In this document: positions 6,727 to 11,909 of the stretch, one piece after another
Layout of the letters: each line of letters starts with the position of its first letter
Numbering within the stretch: position 1 is the stretch's first letter
Origin: UBA7805 sp036146215
GTDB taxonomy: Bacteria > Planctomycetota > Planctomycetia > Pirellulales > UBA7805
NCBI GenBank assembly: GCA_036146215.1
Contig: JAYYJN010000012.1
Coordinates: 1-11,909 of the forward strand
Length of the DNA: 11,909 nucleotides
Direction of reading: 5' to 3'
The notes under the pieces: model-generated
What the model was told of the DNA's origin: nothing
The model's input: the letters and a program-made list of their open reading frames with translations, nothing else
The model's database searches: none
Program-made: the position numbers and the translations under genes

Positions 6727-7218
6727 ATGCGTTTCACGTTGGTCGACCGCATACTGGAACTTCAGGCAGGACAAGAGATTACAGCGGTTAAGAATCTCTC
6801 ACTTGCAGAGGAGTACTTGGCCGATCACTTCCCACTCTTTCCTGTTTTGCCCGGTGTCTTGATGCTCGAGGCGATGACTCAGGCTGGGGCCTGGTTGGTG
6901 AGACATGATGAAGATTTTGCCCATAGCGTCGTCGTCTTAAAGGAGGCACGTAACATCAAATACGCCGACTTTGTGGAACCCGGTTTCCAGTTGGTTGTCA
7001 ACGCAAAACAGATAAAACAAGACGACAAGACGACAACCTTCAAAACGGTGGGAGCGGTCGATGGGAAAACGCACGTCAGTGCGCGATTGACACTTGAGCG
7101 ATACAATCTGGCTGACTCCAAGCCCGAAGATGCTTCCCTGGATCAACGGACAATCCATGAATTACGGAAGCTTTTTCAGCGACTTTACCGACCAGAAGGT
7201 AAAGAGGAATTGCAGTAG
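6727..7218 (+). CDS. FabZ-like 3-hydroxyacyl-ACP dehydratase, first copy
   Basis: Hot-dog-fold enzyme expected to remove water from a 3-hydroxyacyl chain on the carrier protein. It has 163 residues, slightly longer than typical FabZ (about 150). The active site is clear: H34 in DHFPLFPVLPGV and E48 in LMLEAMTQAG, separated by 14 residues as in FabZ. The conserved Pro-Gly (42-43) is intact. Residues about 85-127 give the remaining strands. The last 35 residues are charged and probably helical, beyond the usual end. There is no strong ribosome site; the start is chosen because the fold begins immediately. It is the first gene of a co-directional set with ACP, a second dehydratase and a ketosynthase, so it more likely serves that pathway than bulk fatty acid synthesis. 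Substrate chain length is unknown. Confidence 0.88.
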   Translation: MRFTLVDRILELQAGQEITAVKNLSLAEEYLADHFPLFPVLPGVLMLEAMTQAGAWLVRHDEDFAHSVVVLKEARNIKYADFVEPGFQLVVNAKQIKQDDKTTTFKTVGAVDGKTHVSARLTLERYNLADSKPEDASLDQRTIHELRKLFQRLYRPEGKEELQ

Positions 7219-7377
7219 TTGGCTAGTTGAATCACAATGACCGCGGTTTCATCGCCATGCAAGGCTGAAGAAGTACATAAAAACCAGACGGACGCGAGCG
7301 ATAAATATCCGCATCGATCTCGTGTAACGGAACCAAAATAAAAACTTTATTTCAAAACAAGGAGAGGAACCTTCCCT
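7219..7377 (+). other. Intra-operon spacer with a stem-loop
   Basis: This 159-nt gap is the only long one inside the cassette. ACGCGAG-CGAT (7292-7302) can pair with ATCG-AT-CTCGTGT (7313-7325), giving 11 pairs with one G-T wobble and an AT bulge. No T-run follows, so it is not a terminator. It may be a processing or stability element, or mark a second promoter, raising ACP output above the first gene. The ACP ribosome site AAGGAG is at 7359-7364. Confidence 0.4.
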
Positions 7378-7758
7378 ATGCCGTCCAAAGAAGAAGTTTT
7401 TGAAAAAGTGAGAGAATCGTTGGTTGATGCCCTCGGTGTCGATGATGACGAGGTGACTGCCGAAGCAACGCTTGTCGGAGATTTGGGTGCCGAGTCAATC
7501 GATTTTCTGGATATTGTTTTTCGCCTCGAGAAAAGCTTTGACATCAAAATTCCACGGGGCGAACTTTTCCCGGAAGACATTCTCACGAATACCGATTATG
7601 TCGTTGATGGGACGATCAATGCCGAGGGACTTGCAGAATTAAAAAAGCGCATGCCATTTGCGGATCTCAGCAAATTTGAGGAAAATCCAGTGGTCCAAGA
7701 GTTTGCAACATCACTCACCGTTCAAGACATGTGCAACTATGTGGAGAGTAAAGTTTAA
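7378..7758 (+). CDS. Atypical long acyl carrier protein
   Basis: Carries the growing acyl chain on a phosphopantetheine arm. The attachment site is S40 in DLGAESIDFLDIVF, a good variant of the usual DSLD motif. Helix I (4-18) and the acidic region around VDDDEVT are ordinary. At 126 residues it is about 45 longer than a standard ACP (about 78). The extra segment, about residues 62-105, lies between the recognition helix/loop and the last helix (about 108-124, TVQDMCNYVESKV); it includes a predicted helix (NAEGLAELKKRMPF). An AAGGAG ribosome site lies 13 nt upstream. The second dehydratase follows after 24 nt. The insertion suggests a dedicated carrier that docks specifically with the neighbouring enzymes; that is inference. 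Confidence 0.9.
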   Translation: MPSKEEVFEKVRESLVDALGVDDDEVTAEATLVGDLGAESIDFLDIVFRLEKSFDIKIPRGELFPEDILTNTDYVVDGTINAEGLAELKKRMPFADLSKFEENPVVQEFATSLTVQDMCNYVESKV

Positions 7759-7782
7759 GGACCGGGACTGAAGGTAACAACT

Positions 7783-8313
7783 ATGCGATGGTTTTGGATT
7801 GATCGCTTCACTGAACTTGTGAGTGGCGAGACCGCGACAGCGATTAAAACCATTTCGCTCTCCGAAGAACACCTGCATGATCACTTTTGCGGCATTCCAA
7901 CCATGCCAAATTCACTGATCTTGGAAGGGATGGCCCAGACAGCCGGCATGCTGGTGAGTCAGTATAATGCTTTCAAGGAGAGGGTGATTTTAGCAAAAGT
8001 TCCACGTCTGGCGTTTCACTGTCGTGGCGTACCGGGTGACACGCTGACTTATCACGCAAAATTAGAGGCCATTGAAGAAACCGGGGCACGTGCAATTACA
8101 ACCAGCCACATTGGAGAACGTCTCCAGGCCGAAGCTGAAATCTTATTTGCCCATATCGACCGCGAAACGGCACATCGTCCTCTGTTTGAACCAGGAGATT
8201 TTGGTGATCTCCTCAAATCACTGCGGATTTTTGAGGTCGGTCGAAATGCGGACGGATCCAAATTGGAATGCCCAGAACATCTCCTCTCTCAGACATCACT
8301 CTCAACGTCTTAA
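7783..8313 (+). CDS. FabZ-like hot-dog dehydratase, second copy
   Basis: A second hot-dog-fold dehydratase of 176 residues, similar to the first copy in layout but clearly diverged. The catalytic pair is present: H34 in DHFCGIPTMPN and E48 in LILEGMAQTAG, again 14 apart. N43 replaces the glycine that normally follows the conserved Pro, which could change the acyl-binding entrance. The C-terminus (about 140-176) extends past the fold and is Ser/Leu-rich at the end. It starts 24 nt after the ACP gene, with a weak AAGG site, and ends 18 nt before the ketosynthase, so co-transcription is very likely. The two dehydratases may form a heteromer, act on different chain lengths, or one may be an isomerase or binding subunit. 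The sequence does not decide between these. Confidence 0.85.
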   Translation: MRWFWIDRFTELVSGETATAIKTISLSEEHLHDHFCGIPTMPNSLILEGMAQTAGMLVSQYNAFKERVILAKVPRLAFHCRGVPGDTLTYHAKLEAIEETGARAITTSHIGERLQAEAEILFAHIDRETAHRPLFEPGDFGDLLKSLRIFEVGRNADGSKLECPEHLLSQTSLSTS

Positions 8314-8331
8314 GCCTAAAAAAGTATATCT

Positions 8332-9615
8332 ATGGAACGACGCGTCGTAATTACAGGCATGGGTTGCATTACACCCTTGGGAACCAGACCGGAGCAACTG
8401 TGGGAGCGGCTACAGAATGGCGAATCCGGTGTCGGCTACACTCAAGCATTTGACGCCAGCGAATTTCCAACAAAGTTTTCTGCCGAAGTGCTGGACTGGA
8501 GCATTGCGGACGAAGGTGAAGATTCTGAGTTATGGAACAGTCGCGGGAGACACTCGAATTTTGCCGCTGGCGCAGCAAAACAAGCCGTATCGGCGGCCGA
8601 TATCGTGGGCAAAGTTGATCCATTGCGGTTCGGGGTATATCTGGGAAGCGGTGAGGGTCAGCAAAATTTTGATGCGTTCGCCAAGATGATTCTGGCGGCT
8701 ATGGACGGGGGAGAAGAATCACTAGACGTGGCTGCTTTCGTCAAAAAGGGTATCGAGTTACTCAATCCGGTCGATGAGCTTGAACAAGAGCCGAATATGC
8801 CAGCAGCCCACTTGGCAAGCATGTTTGATGCACAGGGACCCAACATCAATTGCCTCACCGCGTGTGCGGCAAGCAGTCAGGCGATCGGTGAAGCACGTGA
8901 GTTAATCCGCCGTGGGGATGTTGATGTTATGCTTTCCGGGGGAACCCATAGCATGATTCATCCCTTCGGAGTCACCGGATTCAATCTCTTGACTGCGCTT
9001 TCAACCCGTAATGACAACCCACAAGCTGCCTCGCGACCTTTCGATCGTGATCGTGATGGTTTTGTACTGGGTGAGGGTGCCGCGATGTTGGTTCTAGAGG
9101 AACTAGAGCATGCTCGTTCTCGCGGTGCCGAAATTTACGGAGAAATCAAAGGTTATGGTTCGACGGCAGACGCGTTCCGTATCACAGATACGCATCCAGA
9201 GGGTCGGGGTGCGATCCGCTGCATCCAATCGGCGCTAGACGATGCGGGTATCGTTGCAGAACAAATCCAATATATCAATGCCCACGGAACCGGCACGAGC
9301 GTGAACGACAAGGTGGAGACGCTTGCAATTAAACAAGCTCTTGGAGAAACGGCTTATAAGATACCCGTTTCAAGCACAAAAAGTATGATGGGTCATTTGA
9401 TAGCGGCGGCGGGAGCGACCGAAGTCATCGTGTGTTTATTAGCGATGAGAGATGGCGTTTTACCCCCAACCATTAACTATGAAAATCCAGATCCAGACTG
9501 TGACTTGGACTATATTCCGAACGAGGCGCGTCAGTCAGAGTGCGACTTCGCACTATCGAATAGTTTTGGATTCGGCGGACAAAATATCTCGCTGATCCTT
9601 GGACCACCCTGCTAA
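8332..9615 (+). CDS. FabF-like 3-oxoacyl-ACP synthase (KAS II type)
   Basis: Condensing enzyme of the thiolase fold that extends an ACP-bound acyl chain with malonyl-ACP. It has 427 residues against about 413 for FabF. The catalytic set is complete: C178 in CLTACAASSQ, H318 in NAHGTGTSVND, K350 in SSTKSMMGH and H355 in MGHLIAAAGATE. The glycine-rich end SFGFGGQN (411-418) is normal. It is therefore an active ketosynthase rather than a chain-length factor lacking Cys. Residues about 100-150 hold an acidic segment slightly longer than usual. The start is ATG at 8332 in MERRVVITGMG, the standard N-terminus, although no ribosome site is visible in the 18-nt gap. It is last in the cassette and ends 41 nt before the convergent lipoprotein gene. 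A 12-bp tandem repeat spans its stop codon. Confidence 0.94.
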   Translation: MERRVVITGMGCITPLGTRPEQLWERLQNGESGVGYTQAFDASEFPTKFSAEVLDWSIADEGEDSELWNSRGRHSNFAAGAAKQAVSAADIVGKVDPLRFGVYLGSGEGQQNFDAFAKMILAAMDGGEESLDVAAFVKKGIELLNPVDELEQEPNMPAAHLASMFDAQGPNINCLTACAASSQAIGEARELIRRGDVDVMLSGGTHSMIHPFGVTGFNLLTALSTRNDNPQAASRPFDRDRDGFVLGEGAAMLVLEELEHARSRGAEIYGEIKGYGSTADAFRITDTHPEGRGAIRCIQSALDDAGIVAEQIQYINAHGTGTSVNDKVETLAIKQALGETAYKIPVSSTKSMMGHLIAAAGATEVIVCLLAMRDGVLPPTINYENPDPDCDLDYIPNEARQSECDFALSNSFGFGGQNISLILGPPC

Positions 9616-9625
9616 CCACCCTGCT
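9603..9625 (+). repeat. Tandem duplication across the ketosynthase stop codon
   Basis: ACCACCCTGCT occurs at 9603-9613 and 9615-9625, a 12-bp period. The stop TAA (9613-9615) spans the junction. It looks like a small slippage duplication, with no obvious effect beyond the last residues (GPPC). Confidence 0.6.
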
Positions 9626-9656
9626 GTGTGAATCCGATTTCACCGTACGCTCTACT

Positions 9657-9992
9657 CTAGGGACCGATCGTCTGTGGTTGATCCAATAGAAAATCGCGGG
9701 GTCCACGCGTCGTGTAGTATGGATAGGTGACCGCTGCAGTGGGTGGTCCTGCGGGACCTATAAAGGCGCGAGGGTTTTGCGGGCAAGCACCCTGAGAGCC
9801 GCCCATTAAGTGACCTAGCGGTCCGCATGGTTCTCCATATGCCGTCATTGCATCTCCCCCACCTCCGAACATACCGCACCGGTTGCAACCGCCATTACAC
9901 CCATCTTGGCAACCCATATTTGTCTGACGCGCGCAGCCGATGAAACAAGCGCACATGATTAATGGGAAGAGAATGTACATGATTTTCTTCAT
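9657..9992 (-). CDS. Small Cys/Gly-rich lipoprotein of unknown function
   Basis: With the start at 9992 this protein has 111 residues. It begins MKK, then a hydrophobic stretch to a lipobox-like FIGC with lipidated C20, so it should be anchored to a membrane on the outside of the cytoplasm. Just after the anchor, C28, C32, C36 and C39 are spaced C-x3-C-x3-C-x2-C among glycines, and a GGGG run follows. The C-terminal part is Pro/Gly/Tyr-rich (AVTYPYYTTRGPRDFLL) and ends QTIGP, a tail that reminds me of other planctomycete exported proteins. The start is chosen over the ATG at 9998 because AAGGG lies 8 nt from it and only 2 nt from the other. It is convergent with the ketosynthase and divergent from the phosphoesterase. 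The Cys cluster may bind metal or form disulfides; the function is unknown. Confidence 0.78.
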   Translation of the reverse strand: MKKIMYILFPLIMCACFIGCARQTNMGCQDGCNGGCNRCGMFGGGGDAMTAYGEPCGPLGHLMGGSQGACPQNPRAFIGPAGPPTAAVTYPYYTTRGPRDFLLDQPQTIGP

Positions 9993-10000
9993 TGCCATTG

Positions 10001-10005
10001 CCCTT
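10001..10005 (-). promoter_or_regulatory. Ribosome binding site of the lipoprotein gene
   Basis: AAGGG on the minus strand sits 8 nt before the ATG at 9992 and only 2 nt before the alternative ATG at 9998, favouring the shorter protein. Confidence 0.55.
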
Positions 10006-10219
10006 GAATCCTTTATCGGAAACCATGACGGAAAAACGCCCTGTCAGCCGGACACGCTCCCAAGCGAAGAGGCAAGTGGCGAGCCAGACATCCGTTATGG
10101 GTATCGACGGAATAACCGACAGAATCCAGCCAATCGCTAAAAACTCACGGCCTCCAAAGTTGCACGCCGCGTTGCCCGGAGGGGGTGATCCGGTAGAGAA
10201 GGTCACCGTAAAACCCTCT

Positions 10220-10256
10220 AAATCGTGCAATTTCACGATTTCTACGAGATATCTCG
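10220..10256. repeat. Inverted repeat plus perfect palindrome, possible operators
   Basis: AAATCGTG (10220-10227) and CACGATTT (10234-10241) are perfect inverted copies around CAATTT. CGAGATATCTCG (10245-10256) is a perfect 12-bp palindrome 3 nt later. No T-run follows, so regulator binding is more likely than termination. Confidence 0.45.
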
Positions 10257-10281
10257 ATGAAGCCCAAAATGTCGCTAACCA

Positions 10282-10297
10282 TTGCCCCGTGCTAGCA
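10282..10297 (+). promoter_or_regulatory. TTG-N5-TGCTAGCA promoter-like element, second copy
   Basis: This has the same layout as the element at 614-629 and lies about 95 nt upstream of the phosphoesterase start codon. TGCTAGCAT fits an extended -10 box (TG-n-TAnnnT, four of six in the hexamer). No strong -35 box was found. Confidence 0.4.
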
Positions 10298-10308
10298 TGA
10301 TTTAAGTC

Positions 10309-10325
10309 ACACCGCCGGTGTTTTT
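10309..10325 (+). terminator. Short hairpin with T-run in the phosphoesterase leader
   Basis: ACACC and GGTGT pair across GCC and are followed by TTTT. The stem is only 5 bp, so termination would be weak. Placed between the likely promoter and the gene, it could act as a pause or attenuator. Confidence 0.25.
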
Positions 10326-10391
10326 GATCTGCGATTTGTCGGCTTGATGCCTGCTTGTTTGGCTGGTTTTTGGCTGCTACGGTTGAATCTC

Positions 10392-11276
10392 ATGGTTGCA
10401 ACAATTGAGTATATCGAAGAGATTATCGAGACCTTGGCCCAGGCTTATCAGGCCAATGCCAACACCGAATCCCGTTTGGGTAACGTGATTGAATTAAACA
10501 CGTCGTTCGGCGATGAGGTCATGGTTACTGCGGATCTGCATGGGCACCGACAGAATTTCAACGCCATCCGTCAAATCGCCGACTTAGCCAATCATCCGCG
10601 GCGCCATCTTATTCTTCAGGAAGTGTGTCATGGTGGTCCTAAATACCCCTCAAGCGGCGGTTGCATGTCTCATATGATGCTTGAGGATGTTGCTAAATTG
10701 AAAGTTCAGTTTCCGCAGCAAGTACATTTCCAGATGAGCAATCATGAATGGTCCGAATTGATGGATTTTCCAATTCTGAAAAACCAAGAAATGCTCAATC
10801 TATTGTTTCGGTTTGGAATGCAGGAAATGTACGGCCCGGCCACCGACAAGGTCCGCAACGCCTATCTTCCCTTTCTGCGGACGCTTCCCCTCGCCGTTAA
10901 GGTCCAAAAAGGGATCTGGATAAGCCACACGCTACCAGAGAATGTCGATCGCGAAAAATTTGATGCCAGGATTTTGGATCAGGAAATAAGCGAAAGTGAT
11001 ATGGAAGAGAACGGTCCTCTGTTCCAATTCATCTGGGGTCGCGATTTTCGTCAGGCCAATGCAGATGCGTTTGCAAATTTTGTGGACGCCGATGTGCTGA
11101 TCCACGGACATGAGCCGTCTGAAACGGGGTATGATGCTCCCAACACACGGCAAATTATCCTCGATAGCCACGGAGACAATGCGACCTACGTGATGCTGCC
11201 TATCGGAAAACAACTTAGCCAGCAAGACATCATCAAGCGGATTAAAAAACTTCGACCGGCCGCATCATTCAAGTAA
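10392..11276 (+). CDS. Calcineurin-like metallophosphoesterase (PPP-type fold)
   Basis: Probable phosphatase with a two-metal centre, 294 residues from the ATG at 10392. Motifs appear in PPP order: ADLHGH at 47-52 (D48, H50), SNHE at 116-119 (N117, H118), ISHT at 177-180 (H179) and HGH at 238-240. The second motif, usually GDxVDRG, is replaced by LQEVCHGG (75-82), so E77 may stand in for a metal-ligand Asp. SNHE replaces GNHE. The set of His/Asp ligands suggests it is still active. In-frame starts at 10344 (TTG) and 10347 (ATG) would add a short hydrophobic stretch; I prefer 10392 because the helical N-terminus begins there, but no start has a good ribosome site. It stands alone, divergent from the lipoprotein. 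The substrate, protein or small molecule, is unknown. Confidence 0.8.
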   Translation: MVATIEYIEEIIETLAQAYQANANTESRLGNVIELNTSFGDEVMVTADLHGHRQNFNAIRQIADLANHPRRHLILQEVCHGGPKYPSSGGCMSHMMLEDVAKLKVQFPQQVHFQMSNHEWSELMDFPILKNQEMLNLLFRFGMQEMYGPATDKVRNAYLPFLRTLPLAVKVQKGIWISHTLPENVDREKFDARILDQEISESDMEENGPLFQFIWGRDFRQANADAFANFVDADVLIHGHEPSETGYDAPNTRQIILDSHGDNATYVMLPIGKQLSQQDIIKRIKKLRPAASFK

Positions 11277-11536
11277 AGCCATCCAATATTTAGCGAGCAT
11301 CTTGCCGGTTTCGTTGTGTCTTTGAATTGCTCACCCGATGTCTGCCAAACGTCTGATGGGTCAGTGGAGGGGATTGGCATAGACTTTGCTACCTTAAAAC
11401 AGAGGAAATTCTGGTTTCGCACGGATTCTGTCGGGGCCGGGATGGAGAAGAAGCGAAGAGAGCAAAGTGAAGAAGTTAATCTGACAGCGGGGTCGGCCCA
11501 CTGGAAGAGGCATTTACGGACGAGAAAAGGTCTTTG

Positions 11537-11739
11537 GCATTTCGCTCTTAAGCGAATGCTGAAAAGGAGTTACATCGATCTCTGGCCAACCGCCAACAAA
11601 CGGTGGCGTTGCACCAGAGTAGGTTGAGAAGAGGCATTCGGAACCGAGAGATTGGCAAATCGGGCGACTTGTTCGCCCAAAAACAGGCGAGCTGACGTCC
11701 TGCGGAACACGGGAAATCAGCCTCGCCTGTTTTATTTTG
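11537..11739 (+). ncRNA. Candidate structured RNA with four stem-loops
   Basis: Four hairpins follow one another. GCATTTCGCT/AGCGAATGC is at 11537-11559 (9 pairs, one bulge). CTCTGG plus CAACCGCCA pairs with TGGCGTTG plus CCAGAG at 11580-11619 (14 pairs with bulges). GGGCGA/TCGCCC is at 11662-11678. The long terminator-like hairpin is at 11680-11733. The order, tight spacing and terminal T-rich tract fit a small RNA or a structured leader. It matches no RNA family I recognise (tmRNA, RNase P, SRP and 6S were considered). Strand is assigned from the T-tract; the 5' end is unknown. Confidence 0.35.
11680..11739 (+). terminator. Long terminator-like hairpin, possibly bidirectional
   Basis: AAAACAGGCGAG (11680-11691) pairs perfectly with CTCGCCTGTTTT (11722-11733). 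CTGA/TCAG extends the stem inward past one bulged C, leaving a 21-nt loop. TGTTTTATTTTG follows on the plus strand. On the minus strand the stem is followed by a T-run (complement of 11679-11683), so it could stop transcripts both ways. The loop is longer than usual for an intrinsic terminator. Confidence 0.5.
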
Positions 11740-11740
11740 C

Positions 11741-11776
11741 TTGTATCGTTTTGATACAATTGTATCGAAATGATAC
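11741..11776. promoter_or_regulatory. Compound GTATC-N5-GATAC operator
   Basis: TTGTATC-GTTTT-GATACAA (11741-11759) is an inverted repeat with perfect 7-bp arms. GTATC-GAAAT-GATAC (11762-11776) is a second with 5-bp arms, 19 bp away centre to centre. Between them GATACAATTGTATC (11753-11766) is itself a perfect 14-bp palindrome. Such nested sites are typical of cooperative dimeric repressors. It lies 25 nt upstream of the ATG at 11802. The regulator family cannot be named from this. Confidence 0.6.
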
Positions 11777-11801
11777 GTAGTTTTGGTCCTGGTAGAGAAA
11801 C

Positions 11802-11837
11802 ATGGCCCGCAAATCTAAATTTTTTTCAAATATTTGA
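11802..11837 (+). other. Short ATG-started frame after the operator, possibly a broken gene start
   Basis: The frame reads MARKSKFFSNI and stops at 11835-11837. It contains a run of seven T (11820-11826). With one T fewer, the frame would stay open to the end of the window. It could be the start of a gene disrupted by a homopolymer indel or sequence error, or simply chance; the open stretch is too short to tell. Confidence 0.2.
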
Positions 11838-11909
11838 TCCGTCTGCACACCGAAAAAAACGGCCCAAGGGTGTTCTCAGCGATCGTTTCGTGCCTCATCG
11901 GGGTTCATT

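Larger units (their letters stand above)
9993..10391. other. Divergent intergenic region, lipoprotein/phosphoesterase
   Basis: This gap of about 400 nt should hold two divergent promoters. Open frames on both strands (for example 9992-10300 plus, 9895-10236 minus) overlap each other and the lipoprotein start, and show no family features. Structured sites: an 8-bp inverted repeat and a 12-bp palindrome at 10220-10256, the TGCTAGCA element at 10290, and a short ACACC-GCC-GGTGT hairpin followed by a T-run at 10309-10325. Confidence 0.6.
11277..11909. other. Gene-poor right end with stem-loops and operator repeats
   Basis: No convincing protein gene is seen in these 633 nt. Open frames at 11316-11627 (plus) and 11514-11759 (minus) cover the hairpins described here, lack ribosome sites and resemble nothing known. 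The first about 250 nt show no clear structure. From 11537 to 11733 there are four stem-loops, then a compound palindrome at 11741-11776, then a short ATG-started frame at 11802. Confidence 0.55.

Noticed and set aside
6402..6862. Three overlapping plus-strand frames ahead of the first dehydratase
   Set aside because: They cover the promoter elements, lack ribosome sites, and two run into the dehydratase gene in a different frame.
9895..10236. Minus-strand 113-codon frame, and an overlapping plus-strand frame at 9992-10300
   Set aside because: Both overlap the lipoprotein start region and each other, have low-information products, and cover the palindromic regulatory sites.
11316..11627. Plus-strand frame of 103 codons after the phosphoesterase gene
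   Set aside because: It has no ribosome site, its product is rich in Arg/Lys/Trp with no recognisable fold, and it runs through the stem-loops.
11662..11733. REP-type or insertion-sequence end
   Set aside because: The hairpins are not repeated elsewhere in the window, and no transposase or target duplication is visible.
11514..11759. Minus-strand frame of 81 codons
   Set aside because: Its start lies inside the GATAC palindromes and it passes through the terminator-like hairpin, which is unlikely for coding sequence.

Overview
The window looks like a chromosome segment from a planctomycete, probably of the Pirellulales type. This is inferred from content, not from a marker gene. It has small secreted or lipid-anchored proteins with Gly/Pro-rich tails, a thioredoxin fused to a trypsin-like protease, and a FabZ-like/long-ACP/FabZ-like/ketosynthase cassette. 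Genes are loosely packed on both strands with long intergenic gaps and roughly even base composition. I see no rRNA, tRNA, CRISPR array, insertion sequence or phage gene.

Layout, left to right. A small secreted protein of unknown function (57-443, minus) is divergent from a HAD-superfamily phosphatase (719-1402, plus). The HAD gene meets a thioredoxin/serine-protease fusion (1399-2898, minus) tail to tail, with interlocked stop codons. A 669-nt gap with several inverted repeats leads to metG, methionyl-tRNA synthetase (3568-5595, plus). metG converges on an Hsp20-type small heat-shock protein (5724-6218, minus), which ends at a clear intrinsic terminator. A 508-nt regulatory gap holds repeated TTTTGGCA boxes, a sigma-54-like element and a good sigma-70-like promoter.

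That gap leads into the main item, a four-gene cassette (6727-9615, plus): hot-dog dehydratase, atypical long acyl carrier protein, second hot-dog dehydratase, and FabF-like ketoacyl synthase. Together these supply a carrier, a condensing enzyme and two dehydratases, but no ketoreductase, enoyl reductase or malonyl transferase. The system must therefore borrow steps from housekeeping fatty acid synthesis, or make a product needing only part of the cycle. It is the best candidate here for a poorly described pathway.

A small Cys/Gly-rich lipoprotein (9657-9992, minus) converges on the cassette and is divergent from a calcineurin-like phosphoesterase with an altered metal motif (10392-11276, plus). 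The last 630 nt have no convincing gene. They hold four closely spaced stem-loops ending in a strong terminator-like hairpin, then a compound GTATC-N5-GATAC operator just upstream of a short ATG-started frame that runs toward the window edge.
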